From NCBI GenBank assembly GCA_900544985.1, contig UQXK01000002.1, positions 1 through 64,000 on the forward strand: a stretch of 64,000 bases of DNA, in the 5' to 3' direction. Position numbers and translations under genes: made by a program. A model generated the notes under the pieces. That model made no database searches, had not been told where the DNA came from, and saw only the letters and a list, made by a program, of their open reading frames with translations. Shown here one piece after another: positions 8,749 through 16,375 of the stretch (position 1 is the stretch's first letter; every line of letters starts with the position of its first letter). This stretch comes from an uncultured Eubacteriales bacterium (GTDB lineage: Bacteria; Bacillota; Clostridia; Oscillospirales; CAG-272).

Positions 8749-9240
8749 ATGTCAAAAATAATCGTCATAGGCTGTCCGGGAGCGGGAAAAAGCACTTTTT
8801 CGCGAAAACTCAGCGAGGTTACGGGAATAAAACTTCATTATCTTGATATGCTATGGCATAAACCCGATAAAACCCATATTTCCAGAGAGGAATTTGACAT
8901 AGGATTAGAGAAGATAATGGCAAATGAGAGCTGGATTATCGACGGAAACTATACGCGTACGCTCGAATCACGTTTAAAAGAATGCGATACCGCTTTTTTG
9001 CTTGATTATCCTCTTGAAATTTGTCTTGAAGGCGCAACGTCACGAATAGGAAAAGAACGTGTGGATATGCCTTGGACTGAGGATGAATTTGACGAAGAAT
9101 TCAAACAGTATATAATCGACTTTTCAAAAGATAATCTGCCCGTAATATATGAACTTTTAGATAAATACCGCGATACTAAAAAAATCATCATTTTCAAATC
9201 AAGAAATGAAGCGGATGATTATTTGAAAAACATAAAATAA
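8749..9240 (+). CDS. P-loop kinase-like protein (FlaR / topology-modulation family)
   Basis: A 163-residue adenylate-kinase-like NTPase. The Walker A motif GCPGAGKST lies at residues 8-16, followed by the family-typical LHYLDMLWHKPDKTHI and the WIIDGNYTRTLESRL segment. Such proteins are annotated as FlaR or DNA topology modulation proteins, but the biochemical substrate is not established. The ribosome binding site is GGTGG. It is 29 bases upstream of a DtxR-family regulator, with which it is probably co-transcribed. Confidence 0.8.
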   Translation: MSKIIVIGCPGAGKSTFSRKLSEVTGIKLHYLDMLWHKPDKTHISREEFDIGLEKIMANESWIIDGNYTRTLESRLKECDTAFLLDYPLEICLEGATSRIGKERVDMPWTEDEFDEEFKQYIIDFSKDNLPVIYELLDKYRDTKKIIIFKSRNEADDYLKNIK

Positions 9241-9269
9241 AATTTTGTGAATTGACGGAGGAAAAAGAT

Positions 9270-9638
9270 ATGAATTTGCAGGAATCAGGCGAAATGTACC
9301 TTGAAACTATACTCATTCTTTCAAAGAAAAATCCGAATGTACGCGCAATAGACATAGGAGAATATATGGGATACTCAAAGCCTTCCGTAAGCCGCGCTAT
9401 GAGTATTCTTAAAAGCGGCGGATATGTCTCTGTCGATCCCGCGGGACATATAACGCTTACAGATTCCGGTCTTGAAATAGCGGAAAAGATATATGAACGC
9501 CATACAATGCTCACAAAATTTCTTACAAGACTCGGAGTAGACGAAAAAACAGCGGCGGAAGACGCCTGCAAAATAGAGCACGTTATAAGCGATGAATCAT
9601 TCGAGGCAATAAAGAAGCATGCCGCCGGCAAAGCATAA
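9270..9638 (+). CDS. DtxR/MntR-family metal-dependent repressor
   Basis: A 122-residue transcription regulator: N-terminal winged helix (VRAIDIGEYMGYSKPSVSRA as recognition region) and a C-terminal dimerisation/metal-binding domain with HTMLTKFL and EHVIS segments, which hold the expected His and Glu ligands. It lacks the SH3-like third domain and so is the short MntR-like form. It should sense Fe(II) or Mn(II). The start at 9270 is preferred over 9252 because GGAGGAAAAAGAT precedes it. A dyad upstream of the operon could be its operator. No metal transporter lies nearby in this window. Confidence 0.88.
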   Translation: MNLQESGEMYLETILILSKKNPNVRAIDIGEYMGYSKPSVSRAMSILKSGGYVSVDPAGHITLTDSGLEIAEKIYERHTMLTKFLTRLGVDEKTAAEDACKIEHVISDESFEAIKKHAAGKA

Positions 9639-9652
9639 AACAGACAGCAAAA

Positions 9653-9697
9653 AAAACACAGTATATGCAAATTAAAGCGATATACTGTGTTTTTATT
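9653..9697. terminator. Bidirectional terminator
   Basis: 14-bp perfect stem (9653-9666 with 9680-9693), A run before, T run after. It serves the DtxR gene on the plus strand and the GH78-phosphoesterase operon on the minus strand. Confidence 0.9.
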
Positions 9698-9719
9698 TTA
9701 ACTTAATGAAATCAAAATA

Positions 9720-10790
9720 TTATATTTCCACTGTGTATTTTTCTTTTTCTTCTCCGTTTCGGTCGTTCATGGTAACCGTAATCATATCTTTTTTTATGGT
9801 TATAAACGCCTGCCACAAATCATCTTTATCGAGATGACTTGCAAATACAACGGGATATTTATGCGGAATAGTGTTAAGTTCATTGTCCTTGTCGAGAACA
9901 AAGCTTCTGTGCAGATGACCGCAAAGCATAAATTTCACGCCGATTCTTTCAAGTTCTTTTTCCCATTCGGAATATACATCGCGCTCTATATCGAATATAT
10001 CTCCCTTTTTATATGTTGTCATAGCGTGACATATATGAGAAACGGCAAAATTTATTTTTCCGTCATCAAGCGAAACCGAACGCAAAAATTCTGTTTCGCG
10101 GCGTCGATACAGAGAAAATACGTTGACTCCGCCGTATTCGTTATTTTCGTCAACCTTGTCCTCTCCGCAATCGAGAACGACACCCGATATATTTCCTACC
10201 GAAAACTTAAAATAAGTATTTCCGTTGTCGGAAATGTAAAAGTGAGTGAATCTTTCCGCGGCTCTTCCGCGTGCATCGTGATTTCCGCGCGAAAATATTA
10301 CGGGCTTTTGCCCTTTCGAAAGATTTCCCAGAAAATCTATAACCTTATAATAATCTTCGTCGGTCTCAACTTCTCCTATATCGCCGTTTACTATATAGAA
10401 GTCTGTCTTATCATTATAGTGTGCGGCGCATTCGAGCGCTTGCTCAAAACGCTTGTGTACATCGGCGAGAAAATAAGCATTTGCTCCTTTGCCTTTTACA
10501 GGGCTGAATTCGAAATCCTCATATTCATCTTCACCGAATTTGGAAAAATAAGCCTTTTTCTTTATCTCTTTGTTATAGATAACGGTATATTTTCCGGCAG
10601 CATCAAGAACGCTTTGCGGGAATCTTATTTTGTGGATAATATCCGTGCAATTTAAAATTCCTGCGCTTTCATCGTAATATGTTGCACTTCCTATTTTTAT
10701 CGCACATTTTCCGAGATCGTTTGTAACGATAAGTATCTCGTACTCATCATTTACAATAAATACCGTCGGAATATATTTCAGAAAACTCAT
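9720..10790 (-). CDS. Calcineurin-like metallophosphoesterase
   Basis: A 356-residue protein. About 110 N-terminal residues of beta-rich sequence (unknown) precede a metallophosphoesterase domain with all metal motifs: DVH, GDIGE, GNHDARG, VSHICHA and GHLHRS. It therefore binds two metals and hydrolyses phosphomonoesters or diesters; the substrate is unknown. No signal peptide is visible, so it is probably cytosolic. It is 13 bases after the GH78 gene and is the last gene of the operon that begins with the ABC exporter ATPase. Confidence 0.85.
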   Translation of the reverse strand: MSFLKYIPTVFIVNDEYEILIVTNDLGKCAIKIGSATYYDESAGILNCTDIIHKIRFPQSVLDAAGKYTVIYNKEIKKKAYFSKFGEDEYEDFEFSPVKGKGANAYFLADVHKRFEQALECAAHYNDKTDFYIVNGDIGEVETDEDYYKVIDFLGNLSKGQKPVIFSRGNHDARGRAAERFTHFYISDNGNTYFKFSVGNISGVVLDCGEDKVDENNEYGGVNVFSLYRRRETEFLRSVSLDDGKINFAVSHICHAMTTYKKGDIFDIERDVYSEWEKELERIGVKFMLCGHLHRSFVLDKDNELNTIPHKYPVVFASHLDKDDLWQAFITIKKDMITVTMNDRNGEEKEKYTVEI

Positions 10791-10803
10791 AAAATTTCAG
10801 AAC

Positions 10804-12786
10804 TCACAAAGAAATTGTGATCTTCTTTCCTTTCTCTATATCATATGTTTTATCTTTAAAAATAAGTTTTCCGCCCGGAATTTCGGAGTATACGGAAACA
10901 TTATCTTTTTCTATATCAACATATATGTCTCCTCTTAAAGTGGGGACTTTTCCCTTTATATTTCCGAAATTCGTTTCAAGGCACGGAGTGACCGTATATG
11001 TTTCGTAATTCGGGGATGTGGGTTTAACGCCGAGTATGTATCTTCCCAGAAGATATATCGGAGAAGAACCGCCCCAAGCGTGGCAAAGGCTTCTGTCATA
11101 GGGCTTGCCGTACATTGCATAATGTTCGCGTCCGTTTTCACGGGAGTCGTATTCTTCCCAGAATGTTGTAGCTCCGAGCTTTAACATACCGCCCCAATAA
11201 GAGCGAAGGACCTCTTCCACGTACGAAAATTCTCCTATCTCCGCCATTGCCGCAAGTTCGAAAAATCTGAAATAAGGAGTGGTTATCGCCGCTATTTCGG
11301 GGTTTTTTATAACATTTTCCTTTATAAGCCCCTTACGCTCTTCACTTGTAAGATCATAGAGTATAGCAAATATATTCGCATGGCGGGTAACATTTCTGTT
11401 GCCTGTCGCATAGTCGTCTATAAACGCGGATTTTTCATCATCCCAATAAAGAGTATTTATCTTTTCTCTGACCTCTGAATAGCGTTTTTTGTAAAAATCG
11501 GCTTTTTCGCCGTCTTCTACAAGCTCGGCGCAATACGAAGCGCATTTATAAGCCGCGCAAAGAAGCATTTGTTCGGCGCACATGGGACCCGAATCTTTAT
11601 CAAAATCAGCCCAGTCGACAAATACCCAATCGCCGCGGCACCTTGTATACAAACCGTCGCAAAGCTTGCTTTCCGCAAAATTCATTGTAGATAGGAGCTT
11701 GTCGTAAAACGAGCTCACAAGGGCTTTGTCGCCTGTATACAAATAATACTCCCAAAGGCTCATGACCCAATAGAACGTATAATCGGGTATTGTGTTTACG
11801 TGCATTGTCATCGGTTCTGCGCCGTGAAGAATATTAAGCGTTCTTTTTACGATATCGCAGTCAAGCATGAGATAATAATCCGCAAGGAAGCTCTGGTATG
11901 CGTCGCCTCCCCAGACCCATCTGTCTCTCTTTATGCCATCGAAAAATCCCTCTCTTGCGTTCAGGTGAAGCGTATATGAAGATGTGGAGTATATTTTATT
12001 TATCTCTTCATCATCGCAAACAAAGTTTCCTTTGTCCTCAATGGGAAGGTATTCAAAATCCGCAGAAAAATCGAATTTTGCATTGCACATCGGAATAAAC
12101 ACATATCTGAAAGCAACACTTTCCGAAACGTATTTTTCTTTTTTTGCGGATATATGTACCCTGACGACGGCAAAATCCTCATCCAATGCTTCCTCTTTGG
12201 ACTCTCCGCAATAAACGGTGAAATCATCCGAATCAGATGTCATATTTTCAAAAACAAGCTTTCCGAAGCTCTCTTTTCCGAAATCGTAGAGCTTTCCACC
12301 GTTTATTTCTTCGACATTCAAGGGAAATATACGTTTGTAAGAAAATTTGAATATTTCAGGATTGTCGGATATATCCGTGTACATATCGTTTGTTCCGGCT
12401 CTTACATCTTTTCCGCCGTAAGAGCCGTGCAACCATGTTTCATCGGAGGCGAAAGTGTCTCCTTCTACATAGATTGCTGGAAATCCGCTCTCTTTGAAGG
12501 CGTTTACCTTTATCATCTGACGGCCTTCCGGAACGGTAACTTTTTCGCCTGCATGATAACGTTTGCCGGCAACAAGAATCGTTGCGCATTCCGTGTTCGC
12601 ATACATCGTGACAGTTTCCGGCTTTTCAAGGACAGCCACTTTATAGAGGAAAAGATTTCCCGACGGAGAATCTATTCTCCACATAGGAGGACAATAAATC
12701 CCGGAGACGGTTCTTCTGTTGTGAACAAGCATTCCGTGATAACGCTCGAATGCATCGGGATTCCAGATCCACTTTGATTTGCTCAT
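10804..12786 (-). CDS. Alpha-L-rhamnosidase-like glycosidase, GH78
   Basis: A 660-residue GH78-type protein: N-terminal beta-sandwich domains, then an (alpha/alpha)6 barrel, then a short C-terminal beta domain (VPTLRGDIYVDIEKD). The family motif DGIKRDRWVWGGD (about residues 290-302), with its catalytic-region acidic residues, and the later ATTFWEEYD and LCHAWGGSSPIYLLGRYILG are clear. Such inverting enzymes remove terminal alpha-L-rhamnose. No signal peptide is present, so it acts on imported oligosaccharides or glycosides. Ribosome binding site GGGAGAAAGAGAA. It is co-transcribed with a phosphoesterase downstream and with a lipoprotein and an ABC exporter upstream. Confidence 0.85.
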   Translation of the reverse strand: MSKSKWIWNPDAFERYHGMLVHNRRTVSGIYCPPMWRIDSPSGNLFLYKVAVLEKPETVTMYANTECATILVAGKRYHAGEKVTVPEGRQMIKVNAFKESGFPAIYVEGDTFASDETWLHGSYGGKDVRAGTNDMYTDISDNPEIFKFSYKRIFPLNVEEINGGKLYDFGKESFGKLVFENMTSDSDDFTVYCGESKEEALDEDFAVVRVHISAKKEKYVSESVAFRYVFIPMCNAKFDFSADFEYLPIEDKGNFVCDDEEINKIYSTSSYTLHLNAREGFFDGIKRDRWVWGGDAYQSFLADYYLMLDCDIVKRTLNILHGAEPMTMHVNTIPDYTFYWVMSLWEYYLYTGDKALVSSFYDKLLSTMNFAESKLCDGLYTRCRGDWVFVDWADFDKDSGPMCAEQMLLCAAYKCASYCAELVEDGEKADFYKKRYSEVREKINTLYWDDEKSAFIDDYATGNRNVTRHANIFAILYDLTSEERKGLIKENVIKNPEIAAITTPYFRFFELAAMAEIGEFSYVEEVLRSYWGGMLKLGATTFWEEYDSRENGREHYAMYGKPYDRSLCHAWGGSSPIYLLGRYILGVKPTSPNYETYTVTPCLETNFGNIKGKVPTLRGDIYVDIEKDNVSVYSEIPGGKLIFKDKTYDIEKGKKITISL

Positions 12787-12806
12787 TTCTCTTTCTCCCT
12801 ATATTT

Positions 12807-13703
12807 TTAATTTATATAGACGTCTCCGCTTGTTGTGTCTATATCGAACAAACATTCCCCGTTGCCGATGATATATACGTCTCTTTTCTCTTCCGTAAAA
12901 GTTTTTTTGCTGTGAAAAACTCCGCTTACTGAATCGATTCTCACTTTTGCCCCGATGTTGTCGGGAAGCTCTATCGTTATAGAGCCGCTTACGCTTGAAA
13001 AATCAATGTCCGCCTTGGAGGACAGCACAATATCCGCATATCCGCTGACGGAATTCATTTCCGCCCCCGAAATACCCAGCTCTTTTATCTTTATATTTCC
13101 GGATACGGTATCAAAATCGGCGTTTTTGGCAATAAGGGATTCGAATGATATGCTGCCGCTCGTGGTTTCTATCTTGACTTTGTCTGCATTAACTTTTTGA
13201 CCGTCAATATTTCCAGAGATAACATCTATACTGAGCCTGTCAAATACCGCGTCTCCTATATTTATATCTGACGAAACGGTATCTATATCAACATCAGCAT
13301 TTTCCGGAACGCATACTTTCAAGTGCTTGCATTTATCGTTTATTTTGCTGTATTTATATCCTGCGGCGCAAAACTTGATATAAAGAGTCCCGTTTTTTAC
13401 ATAGCAATGAACTTTCATATCGTCGTCGATATCGCTGATATTAGCACTGTTTTCGGTGACATACAGTGTTTCTCCCTCTGCCTTTACAAGCTCTATCTTT
13501 CCGTTTATCCATTCTATATCGATCGAATTGACATCGGACGCCCGGCAGCTGAAATTACCCGCCGAATATTTTTTGTAATCATCGTATTTGTAAAAATTGT
13601 TGAATACGACGCTCCCGATGATATTGCAGCCGCAAGAGGTGACAAAAGAACATAGCAGTAAAACGGTAAATATGACAACTGCGATTTTATATGCTCTCTT
13701 CAT
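12807..13703 (-). CDS. DUF4097 beta-helix lipoprotein
   Basis: A 298-residue exported protein. Residues 1-24 form a lipoprotein signal peptide ending in VTSC (Cys24). The rest is a repetitive beta structure with recurrent short motifs of the type DTVSSDI, DVISGNI, ETTSGSI, DTVSGNI, NSVSGYA, SSVSGSI, DSVSGVF, which is typical of DUF4097 (putative adhesin) domains. The function of these is unknown; they often sit beside ABC exporters or PspC-like envelope genes, as here. It lies between the ABC permease and the GH78 gene in one operon. Ribosome binding site AAAGGAG. Confidence 0.85.
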   Translation of the reverse strand: MKRAYKIAVVIFTVLLLCSFVTSCGCNIIGSVVFNNFYKYDDYKKYSAGNFSCRASDVNSIDIEWINGKIELVKAEGETLYVTENSANISDIDDDMKVHCYVKNGTLYIKFCAAGYKYSKINDKCKHLKVCVPENADVDIDTVSSDINIGDAVFDRLSIDVISGNIDGQKVNADKVKIETTSGSISFESLIAKNADFDTVSGNIKIKELGISGAEMNSVSGYADIVLSSKADIDFSSVSGSITIELPDNIGAKVRIDSVSGVFHSKKTFTEEKRDVYIIGNGECLFDIDTTSGDVYIN

Positions 13704-13751
13704 TGTTCGTTTATACTCCTTTTGTAAAAAATCAGATATATGGGAAATATA

Positions 13752-15350
13752 TCAAAGCTTTTCGAACATTTTTACGCCTTGTTTTCTCATAAGAAGAACA
13801 GAACCGCCGGCAAGAACAAGGGATATAGCCTCCGCTATTATCATAAATATCTCGACATCCATATATTTTCCAGTGAAAATATACAAAATGGTAAGGAGAA
13901 TCATGACAGCCCAACCTATAAGCATGGATAAAATAACGCTCATGCTCTGTTTTACGGCAACAGAATGATTCGTCCAATCGAATTTCGGGAATTTGAGATT
14001 AAGTAAAATACCTATTGCGGCATAAAATACCACAAACAAAAGAACAAAGACAGTTCCCGCTATTGTCATAAAAATATCCGCTTTCATAGAGAAGAAAAGA
14101 CAAAGCGAAGCGATGAGGGCAAAAGGAGCTGTGAGAATAATGTGCATATAGAACTTTGCGTTTAAAACCTGCAAAGACGATACGGGACTTGAACGGAGAA
14201 GCCAGAGTGTTTTTCCTTCAAGGGATATGGACGGAGCTGTTATAGGATTCATAGTGGCAATAAAGCAAAGCACCGCAACACCCATAAGCGCAAGCATATT
14301 TTCCATTCCGGGATAAATATCGAGCATATTTGTGAAAACATCTCTCTTTATGACGGAGAATACGGCAAGAAGCAAGAAAAACGCGGAACCGAGCACGCAG
14401 TTGAGCATGTATGTCGGACTGCTCCACAGGAAAGAAAATTCCTTTTTCAGGAGAGCCGCACCAGCGCTTCCCGCTTTATATGCTTTTTCTTTATATTTTA
14501 CCTTGGCGCCCGAACGTTTTGATGTCGATATTTTTATAAAACTCTTCGAAAGTATAAAATATATGATTCCGAAAACCGCGCCTACTATCGCCACAAATAT
14601 GAGAAGCGAAACCGCGTCTCCCGCAACAGCGCGTCCCATGGAATATACGGGATAGACAAATGTTTTTATTTTTTCTCCGATAACGTCGCTGTTAGCTATT
14701 ATGAGAGTGAGATATTCCTGCATTTTAAAGCAGAAATAATAATATACTGCGAAGAAGCCTACCGATGTTATCATCACGATAAGGCTTTTGCCCTTTCCTT
14801 TAAGCCTTGAAGAAATGAGAGCTACAAGGAAACCGAGAATCAAAGATATCGACAGCGCGAAAACAGGAAGTACAAATACCGTGATTATAAATCCTACAAC
14901 GGACATAGCGGTAACACCCGCAAAAATAGCATAAGCCACATATGACGGTATAAGAACAAGAGCTTCGAAAATAAAGTCTATGACATAAAGTGCGGCTATT
15001 CTGACAAAGAGAATATACGACGGCTTTATGGGCATGGAAAGAAGAAGCTCGTTATCTTTTGCATCATATACCATGGAATGAGTCATAAACACGCTGCCTA
15101 CTACGCCGAGCATCGTGGCGAGTATACCGAAAAGCGCAAAATAAAACCAATCGAGTCCCGTCGAAGCAAAAGCGTCGGCAAAAACTATTCCTATGGAGAA
15201 AAACATAATGGAAAAAGAGGCTATTATGAATACCATAAGAATTGCGAAAAGCGCAATAGTGGCAGCGGAACTTTTTTTGGATTTTTTCATCTTTGCGAAA
15301 AATGCCGCAAAAAGTTCGGAAAGCTGTTTTTTCAACAATGTCTTAATCAT
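13752..15350 (-). CDS. ABC exporter permease (large, two-bundle type)
   Basis: A 532-residue protein with about twelve membrane segments, matching the putative ABC exporter permeases that pair with CcmA-like ATPases. A motif near residue 95, AKDNELLLSMPI, is typical of this permease type. The start at 15350 overlaps the ATPase stop by 8 bases; a longer reading from 15383 would lie deep inside the ATPase gene and is unlikely. The transported substrate is unknown. The following gene encodes a DUF4097 lipoprotein, suggesting an envelope-related role. Confidence 0.88.
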   Translation of the reverse strand: MIKTLLKKQLSELFAAFFAKMKKSKKSSAATIALFAILMVFIIASFSIMFFSIGIVFADAFASTGLDWFYFALFGILATMLGVVGSVFMTHSMVYDAKDNELLLSMPIKPSYILFVRIAALYVIDFIFEALVLIPSYVAYAIFAGVTAMSVVGFIITVFVLPVFALSISLILGFLVALISSRLKGKGKSLIVMITSVGFFAVYYYFCFKMQEYLTLIIANSDVIGEKIKTFVYPVYSMGRAVAGDAVSLLIFVAIVGAVFGIIYFILSKSFIKISTSKRSGAKVKYKEKAYKAGSAGAALLKKEFSFLWSSPTYMLNCVLGSAFFLLLAVFSVIKRDVFTNMLDIYPGMENMLALMGVAVLCFIATMNPITAPSISLEGKTLWLLRSSPVSSLQVLNAKFYMHIILTAPFALIASLCLFFSMKADIFMTIAGTVFVLLFVVFYAAIGILLNLKFPKFDWTNHSVAVKQSMSVILSMLIGWAVMILLTILYIFTGKYMDVEIFMIIAEAISLVLAGGSVLLMRKQGVKMFEKL

Positions 15351-16056
15351 TGTCGCCCTCCAATTCAAGGAATACGGATTCAAGGGAATCGTCGCCCTTG
15401 ACCTCTTCCATAGTTCCCGATTTTATAAGTTTTCCGCCCTTTATTATGGCGACTTTGTCGCAAAGCTTTTCCGCGACTTCAAGAACGTGCGTAGAGAAGA
15501 ATATGGCGCCGCCGTTATCGCACATATCGCGCATAAGTCCCTTCAATATATGCGACGCTTTCGGATCGAGTCCGACAAAAGGTTCGTCCATTATAATAAG
15601 CTTAGGATCATGAATAAGCGCGGATATTATGGCGAGCTTCTGTTTCATACCGTGAGAGTATGAGGATATCGGCTGTGCAAGGCTGTCTTTTATCTCAAAA
15701 AGCTCCGCATATTTGGAAATACGCTCTTTTCTTTCGGCATTGCTTATTCCGAAAATATCGGCGATAAAATTAAGGTATGCAGTTCCGCTCATAAAATCGT
15801 AAAGATCGGGGTTATCCGGTATATAAGCTATTTTCTTTTTACAGGACAAAGGATCGTCTTTTACAGATGTGCCGTCTACAAATATTTCTCCGCTGTCAAA
15901 ACCGAGAATACCGCAGCACGCCTTTATAGTCGTGGTCTTTCCGGCGCCGTTATGTCCGATAAAGCCGTATATCTCGCCTTTTTGTATATGCAGCGAGAGA
16001 TCGTCCACCGCCTTTTTTTGACCGTACGTTTTTGTAAAGTGTTCGATTTTAAGCAT
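15343..16056 (-). CDS. ABC exporter ATP-binding protein
   Basis: A 237-residue ATPase. Walker A GHNGAGKTTT (34-43), signature SSYSHGMKQK, Walker B LIIMDEPFVGLDP and the switch His in STHVLE are all intact. It resembles CcmA/YhaQ-like exporter ATPases. It overlaps the permease gene and is the first gene of the operon, with a ribosome binding site AAGGGGGATT. Its energy-coupling partner is the downstream permease. Confidence 0.92.
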   Translation of the reverse strand: MLKIEHFTKTYGQKKAVDDLSLHIQKGEIYGFIGHNGAGKTTTIKACCGILGFDSGEIFVDGTSVKDDPLSCKKKIAYIPDNPDLYDFMSGTAYLNFIADIFGISNAERKERISKYAELFEIKDSLAQPISSYSHGMKQKLAIISALIHDPKLIIMDEPFVGLDPKASHILKGLMRDMCDNGGAIFFSTHVLEVAEKLCDKVAIIKGGKLIKSGTMEEVKGDDSLESVFLELEGDND

Positions 16057-16125
16057 ATGTTAATCCCCCTTAATGGTTTTATGTAAATACATAGATAGCA
16101 TATCACATAATTTCAGAAAAGTCCA

Positions 16126-16166
16126 TATAAAAAATGCCGCAAACCTTCATTTGTTCGCGGCATTTT
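16126..16166 (-). terminator. Terminator of the csoR-copA operon
   Basis: 10-bp stem AAAATGCCGC/GCGGCATTTT (16131-16140 with 16157-16166), followed on the minus strand by a T run. Confidence 0.8.
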
Positions 16167-16174
16167 CGGTGACA

Positions 16175-16375
16175 TCAGATAACTTTGTATCCCGCTTCTT
16201 CTACGGCCTTTTTAAGGGTATCGACACTTACGCTCTTATTGTGCGTAATTTTGGCGTTTCCCGCGGTGTGACTTACAACAGCCTCGCTTACACCATCGAT
16301 AGCTTCGAGCGCTTTTTTCACTCTTCCCTCGCAGTGGGGGCACATCATACCTTCGATTTTGATTGTTGTTTCCAT
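16175..16375 (-). other. Possible internal CopZ translation unit inside copA
   Basis: Within the copA frame, an AAAGGAG followed 9 bases later by ATG (16375) could start a separate 66-residue protein with one HMA fold, METTIKIEGMMCPHC at its N-terminus and the usual CopZ length. The linker just upstream (Arg/Lys/Asn/Ile, AT-rich) looks like former intergenic DNA read in frame. So copA and copZ may have fused by loss of the copA stop, with dual products retained. This is inference from the ribosome binding site and domain boundaries. Confidence 0.4.

Noticed and set aside
12154..12777. 207-codon plus-strand frame opposite the GH78 gene
   Set aside because: Shadow frame; the minus-strand GH78 reading has family motifs and a ribosome binding site.
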